From the NCBI RefSeq assembly GCF_048270265.1, contig NZ_JBLWTD010000016.1:1-64000 (forward strand): 64,000 bases of DNA. Reading direction: 5' to 3'. Position numbers and translations under genes: made by a program. The DNA is from Maricaulis sp048270265 (GTDB lineage Bacteria; Pseudomonadota; Alphaproteobacteria; Caulobacterales; Maricaulaceae). Positions 28,092-36,549 of this stretch are shown here, piece by piece (within the stretch, counting starts at the first letter, position 1; every line of letters starts with the position of its first letter). The notes beneath the pieces were generated by a model that was not told the DNA's origin, ran no database searches, and saw nothing but the letters and a program-made list of their open reading frames with translations.

Positions 28092-28745
28092 TCAAAAGAC
28101 AGATTGCAGGAAGGTCTTGATCACATCAATGACCGTATGTCCGAACACAAGCAGCAGGGCGATCCAGACCAGGCCGAGGATCAGCCCGCCAATCACCAGC
28201 AGCCCGTCTCGGGTCAACAGGCCCAGGGCGGCAATGGCGAGCGCGATGCCCGGCGTGGCCGACGCTGATNNNNNNNNNNCGGTGGCCGGCGTGGTATTGG
28301 TTGCCGGTAGCGGGATGAGGATGCTGGTGCAGAAGATCACGAAGACCGCACCGATCACGCGCTCCGCCGTCGGACCGGACAGTGCCGTCAGGCGTGGCCG
28401 TGCCAGGGCTTCGAGCCAGCCGAACCATTTGCGACCACCCTGCGCCATGCGCATCAGCCCGCGCTTGTCGAGCCGCCCGGCTTTGAAGCGCGCCGGCAGC
28501 CAGGGCTCGCCGCGGCCCATCAGCATCTGCGCCGACAGCGCCATCATCGGCAGCGCCATCACTTGTGGCACGCCGTAGAGGAAGGGAATCGAGACCGGCA
28601 GGGCCATCGCGAACAGGATGATGCCGAAGGCGCGTTCGCCCAGCGCATCAACGAATTCACCGAGGCTCATCCCGTCCTCGCCAGCGCCATCGGCAATCTG
28701 TTCGAGGGCGCCAATCAGCCCGCGCGAGGCAGCAGTCTCGGTCAT
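28092..28745 (-). CDS. ExoD family membrane protein, interrupted by a sequence gap
   Basis: 217 codons including four undetermined. ExoD proteins affect exopolysaccharide production and alkali tolerance in rhizobia. The family blocks SLGEFVDALGERAFGIILFA, LPVSIPFLYGVPQ and ALGLLTRDGLLVIGG are clear. Near residue 155 the conserved TNTxPxIA motif is split by about 12 extra codons containing the Ns. Removing the 36-bp unit between two GGCGTGG copies (28252 and 28288) restores PATNTTPGIALA exactly, so the extra segment is an insertion or an assembly fault. Confidence 0.82.
   Translation of the reverse strand: MTETAASRGLIGALEQIADGAGEDGMSLGEFVDALGERAFGIILFAMALPVSIPFLYGVPQVMALPMMALSAQMLMGRGEPWLPARFKAGRLDKRGLMRMAQGGRKWFGWLEALARPRLTALSGPTAERVIGAVFVIFCTSILIPLPATNTTPATXXXXSASATPGIALAIAALGLLTRDGLLVIGGLILGLVWIALLLVFGHTVIDVIKTFLQSVF
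28270..28279. other. assembly gap (10 N)
   Basis: Ten undetermined bases inside the ExoD gene. The true gap length is unknown; ten keeps the frame open, which may be coincidence. Confidence 0.99.
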
Positions 28746-28870
28746 CGCCCATCCTCAAGCAAAAATCGCTTGCGAACCTAGCTGCACAAGGCAGGGGCGT
28801 CGAGCGCATTGGGCCGTTGACAGCGGGCGCGCGGATCGTCAGCTTGCGCCTCCTGCATTTCCCACGGTTT

Positions 28871-28955
28871 GCCCCTGTGGCGGAACTGGTAGACGCGACG
28901 GATTCAAAATCCGTTTCCTCACGGAGTGCCAGTTCGAGTCTGGCCAGGGGCACCA
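28871..28955 (+). tRNA. tRNA-Leu (anticodon CAA)
   Basis: Acceptor GCCCCTG (28871-28877) pairs with CAGGGGC (28945-28951), followed by discriminator A and encoded CCA. Anticodon stem ACGGA/TCCGT encloses the loop TTCAAAA, anticodon CAA at 28905-28907. A long variable arm (28915-28930) and GTTCGAGTC T loop are present, as expected for tRNA-Leu. A consensus TTGACA lies at 28817-28822 as a possible -35 element, but the -10 is weak. Confidence 0.95.
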
Positions 28956-28968
28956 TTTCTTCTTTTGC

Positions 28969-29487
28969 TTACAGTTGTTGTTCGAACGGATCGCGCGTGG
29001 CTGTCGCCAGCAGCGCGTTCCGGCGTTCCTGATTGGCCTGCGACCATGTTGTGGCAAAGTCATAGAACTCATCCACAACATGCGCCTCCGATGGCAGCGT
29101 GAGCCAGGGCTGTTTGCTCGTCGTGAAGATATGGACATCCGGCGGCAGCCGGTCGGGCTCATCAAGCGTGCCGACGCGCAGAAAGCGGATGCCGTCCTTG
29201 ATGCCGCCCATGTAGTAATTGCTCCAGACCGCAACCTGGCACTTTGGACAACGGGCGATTTTCTGTCCCCTGCCGCTGGGCGATGGCATCACGATCTCCA
29301 GCACATCGCCCGCAACAAGCTCGACATGCTCCGCCTCGAACAGGGCATTCACCGCAAAGGCTGCCCCCGTCTGCCGCTGGCACCAGCGGCAATGGCAACA
29401 ATGAACGATCAGCGGTTCTGCCAGAATGCGATAGCGGACATGGCCGCAGCTGCACCCGCCTTCATGATCTGTGTTCGGTGTGGCCAT
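28969..29487 (-). CDS. GFA-domain (glutathione-dependent formaldehyde-activating-like) zinc protein
   Basis: 172 residues. The zinc cysteines of the GFA/Mss4-like fold are visible: GGCSCGHVRYRI, HCCHCRWCQRQTG and RCPKCQVAVWSNY. The C-terminal extension after residue 120 is longer than in minimal GFA proteins. Most members have no proven role in formaldehyde metabolism. Convergent with tRNA-Leu. Confidence 0.87.
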   Translation of the reverse strand: MATPNTDHEGGCSCGHVRYRILAEPLIVHCCHCRWCQRQTGAAFAVNALFEAEHVELVAGDVLEIVMPSPSGRGQKIARCPKCQVAVWSNYYMGGIKDGIRFLRVGTLDEPDRLPPDVHIFTTSKQPWLTLPSEAHVVDEFYDFATTWSQANQERRNALLATATRDPFEQQL

Positions 29488-29731
29488 GCTCTTCTGCCCT
29501 GCACGGGTGACGAGGAAACCCTCCCTTCGCCACGTTTCACGTCTTGATACTTGCCTCTATGTGCAGACTGGAGGCTTTTTCCCGGACTGACAACGCCGGG
29601 CCCTCAACTGGGCCGCGTGGCCGGCGGGGGGGGCGCTTTTTGCAGCCGGATTGCCGTGATAACCAGCTGTGCGCTCGCATCCGGCGATGACCGGTGCTAG
29701 GTTTTTGTCGCGCCCATCAGGAGATCGGTTC

Positions 29732-30613
29732 GTGCCATCCACAACCAATGCCTTGCTGTTCGCCCGAGCGAGCCTTGCCATCATTTTCCTCTGGTTCGGG
29801 GCGATGGATTTCACGCCGGTCGGCGAGGCGATTGTCGGCCAGTGGATTGCCGGCCATGCCTTCCTGTCGGGTCTTGAGGACCAGGCCGGTTCCGCCGCCA
29901 AGGCGCTTGGGATCTACCAGATTGTGATGGCGGTCCTGATCGGCGCGCCGCTGCCGCTGGGTAGTTTTCGCCGCATCGGCTTCGTCCTGCTGGGGATATT
30001 CTCCGTGCTGTCACTGACGGCAATGCTCACCAACCCGGTCTGGCTCGCCGCCGAAGGCGGATTTCCGGCGATCGGCTCCGGCCAGGGCATTTTGAAATAT
30101 ATCGCGATTCTTGGACTGGCCCTGTGGGCCGGCAGCTTCGACAATTCGCGCATCTTCTCCAACCGTACCAGCAAGACGCGCGCGGTCAGCCTGCCGATCA
30201 TGTGGACCGGTCTTATACTCGTGCTAGCCTGGATCGGTTTGATGAAATTCACGGCCGCAGAGGCTGCCGCAATTGCCCCGCTGATCGCCAGCAGCCCGGT
30301 CTTCTCCTGGATGCAGGCCCTGATGCCCGAGCGGGTGATCTCCGCGCTGATCGGGGTCGTCGAGATCGCTACGGCACTGGCGCTGCTGGGTTACTGGTTC
30401 AATCCGCGCCTGTTCCGCATCGGTCTGATGCTGTCGGTGATCACCTTCATCGTGACCCTGTCTTTCCTCGTCACCTATTCCGGTGCCTGGGATGCGGATC
30501 TCGGCGGCTTCCCGGCCCTGTCGCGCAGCGGTCATTTCCTGCTCAAGGACCTGGCCCTGCTGGCGGTTTGTTTCGCATTCATCACCGAGACCCGGGTACG
30601 GCGCTATCGCTGA
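29732..30613 (+). CDS. DUF417/YkgB (RclC-like) membrane protein with internal duplication
   Basis: 293 residues, about eight membrane segments in two homologous halves. The second half has the family hallmarks WIGLMKFTAAEAAAIAPLI, IGVVEIATALALLGYW and GGFPALSRSGHFLLKDLALL. The first half repeats them in diverged form (FLWFGAMDFTPVGEAIVGQW, GGFPAIGSGQGILKYIAILG). Single-module relatives are induced by hypochlorous acid. GTG 29732 is chosen because a good aggag precedes it; in-frame ATGs upstream (29669, 29687) lack one. Confidence 0.82.
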   Translation: MPSTTNALLFARASLAIIFLWFGAMDFTPVGEAIVGQWIAGHAFLSGLEDQAGSAAKALGIYQIVMAVLIGAPLPLGSFRRIGFVLLGIFSVLSLTAMLTNPVWLAAEGGFPAIGSGQGILKYIAILGLALWAGSFDNSRIFSNRTSKTRAVSLPIMWTGLILVLAWIGLMKFTAAEAAAIAPLIASSPVFSWMQALMPERVISALIGVVEIATALALLGYWFNPRLFRIGLMLSVITFIVTLSFLVTYSGAWDADLGGFPALSRSGHFLLKDLALLAVCFAFITETRVRRYR

Positions 30614-30646
30614 GGCCGCTGCTTGCCGCGAAATCTCTGCGTAACC

Positions 30647-30666
30647 TTGTGAAACTTGGTTCACAA
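30647..30666. promoter_or_regulatory. operator-like palindrome upstream of the acyl-CoA synthetase gene
   Basis: Perfect TTGTGAA-6-TTCACAA inverted repeat. It lies 25 bases upstream of a possible promoter (TTGACC 30692-30697, 16 bases, TACTCT 30714-30719) and 81 bases before the ATG. Size and symmetry fit a TetR- or GntR-type fatty-acid regulator site; the regulator is not in the window. Confidence 0.45.
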
Positions 30667-30747
30667 CTCCCGGCGCTGTCGCGGCGTTTGCTTGACCGTA
30701 ACGTCCGCCCCCATACTCTGTCGAAAACCAATCGGGAGAATTGGCCT

Positions 30748-32541
30748 ATGGGAGTACTCACCGCCATTACGCGTGAGGTCGAATTTGTGTCGGCGATGCT
30801 GCGCGTGCTCGGTCAGATCAAGAAAGTCGGGCCGGCATCAGGCCTGCGTGTGCCGGATCATATCGAAAAGACGGTGGACCGTTTCGCTGACAAGGCGATG
30901 GCAATTACCGATGATGGCGAGGTCAGCTATGCGACCTTCGAGGCCTACGCCAACCAGGTCGCCCACTGGGCGCTCGAACAGGGCATGAAGCCTGGCGACA
31001 CTGTCGCCCTGCTGATGTCCAACCGATGGGAATACATCGCGATCTGGTTCGGCCTGTCCAAGGTCGGTCTGGTGACTTCGCTGATCAATAACCAGCTGCA
31101 GGGCAAATCCCTCGCCCACTGCCTGACCATCGGTCAGACCAGTCATGCGATTGTCGAGGCCTCGCTGGCCGACGCTTACCTCTCGGCCGAGGCCTGCGGC
31201 GGTGTCGAGGCACAAGCCTGGTGCGTTGATGGTGAATTTGCCGGCTCCCGCGATTTCAATGCGGCGCTGCAGCGCCAGAGTACCGAGCGGCCCGACCCGT
31301 CCGTGCGTGCGGCGGTCAAATCCTCCGAGCCGGTACTGAAAATGTTCACCAGCGGCACCACCGGCCTGCCCAAGGCCGCGCTGATGACGCATGTGCGTGC
31401 CCTGTATTATCTCAACGTCTTCGGTATCGCCGCCAAGTGCACCGAGCGCGACCGCATGATGATGGTTCTGCCGCTCTATCACGCCACCGGCGGGCTGTGC
31501 GGTGTCGGTTGTGCCCTCTCCTTTGGCGGGGCGCTGGTGATCCGGCCGAAATTCTCGGCCTCGACCTTCTGGCCCGATACGGTGAAATACGGCGCGACGC
31601 TGTTCATGTATGTCGGCGAGCTCTGCCGCTTCCTGGTCAATTCGCCCGAAGTGCCCGAGGAGCATCAGCACACGCTGCGCTGCGCCATCGGCAATGGCAT
31701 GCGCCGCGATGTCTGGGAGCAATTCCAGGAACGTTTCAAACTGCCTCAGATCGTCGAATTCTACGGCTCGACCGAGGGCAATGTCGGTCTCGTCAACGCC
31801 ACCAACCAGCCCGGTGCGATCGGGCGGGTGCCGTCCTATTTGCGCAATCGCTTCAATATCGATCTGGTCAAGTTCGACCTCGGGAGCGAAATGCCCCTGC
31901 GTGGGCCTGATGGCCATTGCGTGCCCTGTGCGCCCGATGAAGTCGGTGAGGCTATCGGCCGGATCGATCCTGATGATGCCCGTTTCCGTTTCGACGGTTA
32001 TGGCAGCGAGGAAGACACCGAGAAGAAAATCCTGCGCAATGTCTTCAAGCCCGGCGATGCCTGGTTCCGCACCGGTGATCTGATGACGCGTGACCGTCTC
32101 GGATATTATTATTTCGTCGACCGGGTCGGCGATACCTATCGCTGGAAGTCGGAGAATGTCTCGACGGGCGAAGTCGCCGAGGCGCTCAATTTCGACGGGA
32201 TCGAACAGGCCAATGTCTATGGCGTGGAAGTCCATGGTCATGCCGGGCGTGCCGGTATGGCGGCGCTGGTCGCCGGGCCACATGTGGTCGATCTGGAGGC
32301 CCTGCACGAGCATATCCACAATGCCTTGCCCGCCTTCGCGCGCCCGCTCTTCCTGCGGCTGCAGGAACAGACTGACACCACGGGCACATTCAAGCTGCGC
32401 AAGGTCGAGCTGGTGAAGGAGGGGTTCGATCCCGACCGGATTGAGGACCCCCTCTATTTCGACCATCCGGTGATCGGCAAATATGTGCGGCTGACGCGCG
32501 AACTCTATGAACAGATCGTGGACGGGCGGTTGCGGGTATGA
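30748..32541 (+). CDS. long/very-long-chain fatty acyl-CoA synthetase, FATP type
   Basis: 597 residues. The AMP-binding P-loop is MFTSGTTGLPKAALMTH (about 199-215), the adenine motif is EFYGSTEGNVGLVNA, and the FATP/ACSVL-specific block DRVGDTYRWKSENVSTGEV is intact; C-terminal lysine near FKLRKVELVKEG. Activates fatty acids with ATP and CoA, probably at the membrane face. ATG 30748 has gggaga upstream; the frame is open further back but overlaps the YkgB gene. Coupled to the DUF924 gene by ATGA. Confidence 0.92.
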   Translation: MGVLTAITREVEFVSAMLRVLGQIKKVGPASGLRVPDHIEKTVDRFADKAMAITDDGEVSYATFEAYANQVAHWALEQGMKPGDTVALLMSNRWEYIAIWFGLSKVGLVTSLINNQLQGKSLAHCLTIGQTSHAIVEASLADAYLSAEACGGVEAQAWCVDGEFAGSRDFNAALQRQSTERPDPSVRAAVKSSEPVLKMFTSGTTGLPKAALMTHVRALYYLNVFGIAAKCTERDRMMMVLPLYHATGGLCGVGCALSFGGALVIRPKFSASTFWPDTVKYGATLFMYVGELCRFLVNSPEVPEEHQHTLRCAIGNGMRRDVWEQFQERFKLPQIVEFYGSTEGNVGLVNATNQPGAIGRVPSYLRNRFNIDLVKFDLGSEMPLRGPDGHCVPCAPDEVGEAIGRIDPDDARFRFDGYGSEEDTEKKILRNVFKPGDAWFRTGDLMTRDRLGYYYFVDRVGDTYRWKSENVSTGEVAEALNFDGIEQANVYGVEVHGHAGRAGMAALVAGPHVVDLEALHEHIHNALPAFARPLFLRLQEQTDTTGTFKLRKVELVKEGFDPDRIEDPLYFDHPVIGKYVRLTRELYEQIVDGRLRV

Positions 32542-33131
32542 CGGCGCCGCGCATCACCCCGGCGGATGTCCGCCGCTTCTGGTTTGAGGAATCAGGCCCG
32601 GCGAAATGGTATCGCGTCTCCCCGGCCTTCGATGCGCGCATGCGGCGCCTGTTTGCCGCCAGCGTCGAGTGCGAGGCGGCTGTGCTGCGCGCCGGGGCGC
32701 ACCCCTGGCTCGATGACCCCCAGGACGCGCTGGCGCTGGTCATCCTGCTGGACCAGTTTCCGCGCAATATCTGGCGCGGCTCCGGCAAGGCCTTCGCCTT
32801 CGATGCGCTGGCGCGCCAGGTCGCCCGCTCCATGATCGAGCGCGGTTTCGACTTTGCGATAGCCGAGGACAGGCGGGCCTTCGTCTACATGCCCTTCATG
32901 CATTCCGAAGCCCTGGACGATCAGGACTATTGTGTCCAGCTGGCCGCCGAACGCCTGATCAGCCAGGGTACGCACGAGCATGCCGTCAAGCATCGCGAAG
33001 TTATCCGCCGCTTTGGCCGCTTCCCGTATCGCAATGATGCCCTGCAGCGCATCAGCACGCCGGAAGAGATCGACTATCTCGAGCATGGTGGCTACGCACC
33101 GGGCCGGATCGACTCGGCAAAAAAGACCTGA
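32538..33131 (+). CDS. DUF924 family protein
   Basis: 197 residues, all helical (TPR-like fold in solved members). Signature parts are VRRFWFEESGPAKWY, LALVILLDQFPRNIWRGS and FVYMPFMHSEALDDQ. The function of the family is unknown. It overlaps the synthetase stop by four bases and so shares its transcript. Confidence 0.85.
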   Translation: MTAPRITPADVRRFWFEESGPAKWYRVSPAFDARMRRLFAASVECEAAVLRAGAHPWLDDPQDALALVILLDQFPRNIWRGSGKAFAFDALARQVARSMIERGFDFAIAEDRRAFVYMPFMHSEALDDQDYCVQLAAERLISQGTHEHAVKHREVIRRFGRFPYRNDALQRISTPEEIDYLEHGGYAPGRIDSAKKT

Positions 33132-33262
33132 GGGCAGTCCTGACCGCAGGCCGGATTTTGCGCCGAATATTAAGTTATTGAATTGTCACGAAAAAGCCTG
33201 AAGCTCATCTGGCCCCGCGCTTGCGTTTCCTCCGGCAAGACAGCAATGCTCCGGAGAGCCCC

Positions 33263-33487
33263 ATGACGCCGCACATTCAAATCACGATCGAAGATTTCCG
33301 CCAGATCGCCTGGACGCTGGTCGATCTGCACGGGCCGCGGGCAATCGGCTATGCCGACGAGGCGGTGATGGATCTCGATGGCCAGGGCAAGGTAGAGGGC
33401 GCCGATGCCTGGCGTGCCCTGCGCTCGGTGATGGAGGATGCTCTCGCCGGACGCCTCGGCCGCACCGGCTCGCTTTCGATCCACTAG
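33263..33487 (+). CDS. small protein of unknown function
   Basis: 74 residues, MTPHIQITIEDFRQIAWTLV onward, soluble, acidic. ATG 33263 follows a ccggagag ribosome site. The frame extends 14 codons upstream without an obvious start signal. No family recognised, but codon use is normal for this genome. Confidence 0.6.
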   Translation: MTPHIQITIEDFRQIAWTLVDLHGPRAIGYADEAVMDLDGQGKVEGADAWRALRSVMEDALAGRLGRTGSLSIH

Positions 33488-33608
33488 ATTGCACGCCCTG
33501 CCCGGAGTCGCCGGCCGCCCTTGGCGCGCGATGCCGGGGCTGCGCGCACGCCTGTCCGATGGCCAGGCCTGATCGCTTCATGTCAATTGGATGTGCCGGG
33601 CTGTGAAT

Positions 33609-33977
33609 CTATGCCTGGATTTCCTGCCCGAACATAATTCGATGGCCTTCAGGGGTTTCAACGCCAAACTCTCTCAACCCCCAGGGTTTGTCGGCGATCG
33701 TCTGGTTGAATTGAACGCCCCGTTCCCGATATTGATCAAACAGCTCGTCTATTCCCTCACAATTCACATAGGCGAAGAGGGCATGATTATTCGTTTCGCG
33801 GGCAGGCACTTCGCCCTGGCAATCGCCAACCATCAGATAGAATTGGTCGAGGTGCAGAAATGACCATCCGCCAATCGTTCTATCCAGAGTGAAGCCCAGC
33901 ATTTCCGTGAAATATTTCACGGCTGAATCAAAGTCATTTACTGCCAATACGTGCTGAGCTCTGTTGACTTTGAACAT
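33609..33977 (-). CDS. VOC/glyoxalase-fold protein, compositionally atypical
   Basis: 122 residues of the vicinal-oxygen-chelate fold: RAQHVLAVNDFDSAVKYFTE, FLHLDQFYLMVGDC, then DKPWGLREFGVETPEGHRI with the PEGH metal-end motif. Related proteins include bleomycin-resistance and glyoxalase-like enzymes. The gene is visibly AT-richer than everything around it (about half G+C by eye) and uses A/T-ending codons freely, which suggests recent acquisition. Confidence 0.82.
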   Translation of the reverse strand: MFKVNRAQHVLAVNDFDSAVKYFTEMLGFTLDRTIGGWSFLHLDQFYLMVGDCQGEVPARETNNHALFAYVNCEGIDELFDQYRERGVQFNQTIADKPWGLREFGVETPEGHRIMFGQEIQA

Positions 33978-34148
33978 GGTGCTCTCCGATTTCTTGAACA
34001 GATGAGTAGCAATTGAATCGCGACACCATCAAGCGATAAATCGACCCAGCCGGATGTCGACGCCGGCCGATCGGCCCGATAACCTCATGACCGATTGAGA
34101 CGAAATGGCGCGATAGGCCACTGCTCCGCTCTGTGCTAATCCGACGCC

Positions 34149-35072
34149 ATGGACATTTCTGCCTGGACCCGCGCCCTGAACAGATTCGGCATTGACGACC
34201 CGTTCGAGCCCGGCCGTACGGCGGCGCATATGCGCAAGGCCCTGCACGAAGCTGCGCCGCACCTTGATGTGACGCCGCCGCCGCTCGAGTCCGTGCGCGA
34301 TCTGACCATTCCCGGTCCGGCCGGTGATATCCCGGCCCGTCTCTATATCCCCAACGGATCGACCGCACCGGCGCCCTGCGTGCTCTTCTGCCATGGCGGT
34401 GGATATTTCGTCGGCGACCTCCACAGTCATGACGCCCTGTGCCGCCGTCTCGCGGCGATCGGCGGCGTGCGTGTGCTGGCGGTGGATTACCGGCTTTCAC
34501 CGGAACATGTCTTTCCGGCAGCGGTTGAGGATGCGCTCGCTGCTTTCGACTGGCTGGCAGGCGAGGGCGCGGCCGAGATGGGTGCCGATCCGGCGCGACT
34601 GGCCGTGGCCGGCGATTCGGCCGGTGGTGGCCTGGCGGCGATGCTGGCGCAGGCGCGTCGAGGGCAAGTGCGCTTCCAGCTTTTGATTTACCCCTTGCTG
34701 CAGATGGTCGAGCGCAGGAAGTCGAAGCTCAAGGCGCTGGAGGGCCATATCTTCTCCGCCATCGCGCTGGATCAGATCGCGCGCTATTATTTCGCCGATG
34801 AAAAAGACGCCAGCGACAAACGCGCATCGCCCCTGCTTGAGGATGACCTCGCCGGTCTGCCGCCGGCCTATATCGCTGCGGCCGAGCTCGATCCGCTGCT
34901 GGATGAGGGCCAGGCCTATCGCGACCGATTGATCGCGGCCGGGGTGCCCGTCACCTACAAGCTCGGCAAGGCGCTGCCACACAGCTATTTCAATCTCACC
35001 GCTCTGCTGCCCGGCGCCAAGGCCCTGGTCGACAAGGCGGCGCTGGCGCTGGGTGACGGATTGCGGGACTGA
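34149..35072 (+). CDS. alpha/beta hydrolase of the hormone-sensitive-lipase group
   Basis: 307 residues. The oxyanion motif is HGGGYFVGD (about 80), the nucleophile elbow GDSAGG (Ser about 159), the acid Asp in AAELDPLLDEG and the catalytic His in ALPHSYFN. These are the features of family IV esterases acting on short-chain esters. Substrate unknown. Alone between the VOC gene and selO. Confidence 0.9.
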   Translation: MDISAWTRALNRFGIDDPFEPGRTAAHMRKALHEAAPHLDVTPPPLESVRDLTIPGPAGDIPARLYIPNGSTAPAPCVLFCHGGGYFVGDLHSHDALCRRLAAIGGVRVLAVDYRLSPEHVFPAAVEDALAAFDWLAGEGAAEMGADPARLAVAGDSAGGGLAAMLAQARRGQVRFQLLIYPLLQMVERRKSKLKALEGHIFSAIALDQIARYYFADEKDASDKRASPLLEDDLAGLPPAYIAAAELDPLLDEGQAYRDRLIAAGVPVTYKLGKALPHSYFNLTALLPGAKALVDKAALALGDGLRD

Positions 35073-35112
35073 GCGATTTGCCTTTTAGCCGGCAAGTGCT
35101 TAGCTCGTCGCC

Positions 35113-36549
35113 ATGACGGATCACTCGCCCTACACGCCCGACCCGCGCTTCATGACGCTGGGGCCGGACTTCGCCGACCCGGTGCAGCCGGCTGCCTTCC
35201 CGCAGGCGATCGAGCGCTTCTGGAATGGCCGCTGGGCTGGCGCGGTCGGGCTCGACACGCTCGATGAGGCAGAGCGGATCGCGCATTTCCAGCGTTTCGA
35301 ACCCTTGCCGGACAATCAGCCCGAGCCGCTGGCGATGCGTTATCACGGGCATCAGTTCCGCAGCTATAACCCGCAGATCGGCGATGGCCGCGGTTTCCTG
35401 TTTGCGCAATTGCGTGACGGGCAGGGGCGTCTGCTTGATCTGGCCACCAAGGGTTCGGGCCAGACGCCCTGGTCACGCACCGCCGATGGCCGTCTGACCT
35501 TGAAGGGCGCCGTGCGCGAAATCCTCGCGGCGCAAATGCTGGAGGCGCTGGGCGTCTACACCTCCAAGATCTTCGCCGTGTTCGAGACCGGCGAGCCGCT
35601 GCAGCGCCATGACGAGCCCTCGCCGACACGCTCGGCCGTGATGACAAGGCTGGGCCATTCGCATTTGCGCTTCGGCACTTTCCAGCGCCAAGCCTATGAA
35701 CAAAGCCCGGAGCGCATCAATGCGCTGATCGATCACGCCATTGCCGAATACTATCCGGCACTGGCCGAAAGCGAGGACCGGCCGGCGGCCCTGCTGCAAG
35801 CCGTGGTCGCGGCCAATGCGCGTCTCGCGGCGAGCTGGATGGCGGCGGGCTTTGTTCACGGCGTGCTCAATACCGATAATCTCAACCTCACCGGCGAGAG
35901 CTTTGATTACGGTCCCTGGCGTTTCCTGCCGCATTATGATCCCGGCTTCACGGCGGCCTATTTCGACGAGAGCGGGCTCTATGCCTATGCGCGCCAGCCT
36001 GAAGCGGTGTTCTGGGCGCTGCAGCAACTGGCCGGCGCCCTCTCTCTGGCCGGCGAGCGCGAAAGCCTGGAGGCGGCGCTCAATACCTTCCCGGCGCTGT
36101 ATCGCCAGGCGCTGCTGGACGCCTTCCTCGCCCGCTTCGGCATCGCCTCGCGCGGTGACGCGAATGACGAGGCGATGCTGCGCGCCTTCCTGGCCTTCAT
36201 GCACGCTACGCGCCTGCCCTGGGAGGGCGTGATTTTCGACTGGTTCTGCGGCAGCGCCTCAACCGACCGGGCGATGCAGGGCCCGCGCGCCAGCGCCTAT
36301 GCCGGCGAGGCCTTCGAGGCCTGGCATGAGCTCTTCATCCAGCACGAACCGGTGCGGCCGGAGCGCCTGGACCATCCCTATTTCGCGTGCGCCGAGCCGA
36401 TGGCGATGACGATCGATGTCGTCGAGGCGATCTGGGCCCGGATCGCCGAGGATGATGACTGGTCGGCGCTCGACAAGGCGCTGGCCGATATCGAACTGGC
36501 GCGCCAGGGCTTTGATCTCGGGAGCGGCCAGGTCGGATTTTTGCCATGA
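35113..36549 (+). CDS. selO: protein adenylyltransferase SelO (YdiU)
   Basis: 478 residues of the SelO pseudokinase fold that transfers AMP to Ser/Thr/Tyr of target proteins. Clear blocks are AMRYHGHQFRSYNPQIGDGR, LDLATKGSGQTPWSRTADGR, LTLKGAVREILAAQMLEALG and FVHGVLNTDNLNLTGESFDY (metal/ATP site). The bacterial enzyme lacks selenocysteine, as is usual. It overlaps pgeF by four bases. Confidence 0.93.
   Translation: MTDHSPYTPDPRFMTLGPDFADPVQPAAFPQAIERFWNGRWAGAVGLDTLDEAERIAHFQRFEPLPDNQPEPLAMRYHGHQFRSYNPQIGDGRGFLFAQLRDGQGRLLDLATKGSGQTPWSRTADGRLTLKGAVREILAAQMLEALGVYTSKIFAVFETGEPLQRHDEPSPTRSAVMTRLGHSHLRFGTFQRQAYEQSPERINALIDHAIAEYYPALAESEDRPAALLQAVVAANARLAASWMAAGFVHGVLNTDNLNLTGESFDYGPWRFLPHYDPGFTAAYFDESGLYAYARQPEAVFWALQQLAGALSLAGERESLEAALNTFPALYRQALLDAFLARFGIASRGDANDEAMLRAFLAFMHATRLPWEGVIFDWFCGSASTDRAMQGPRASAYAGEAFEAWHELFIQHEPVRPERLDHPYFACAEPMAMTIDVVEAIWARIAEDDDWSALDKALADIELARQGFDLGSGQVGFLP

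Noticed and set aside
30838..32466. 542-residue minus-strand frame opposite the acyl-CoA synthetase
   Set aside because: Shadow of the synthetase gene, without recognisable domains or a start site.
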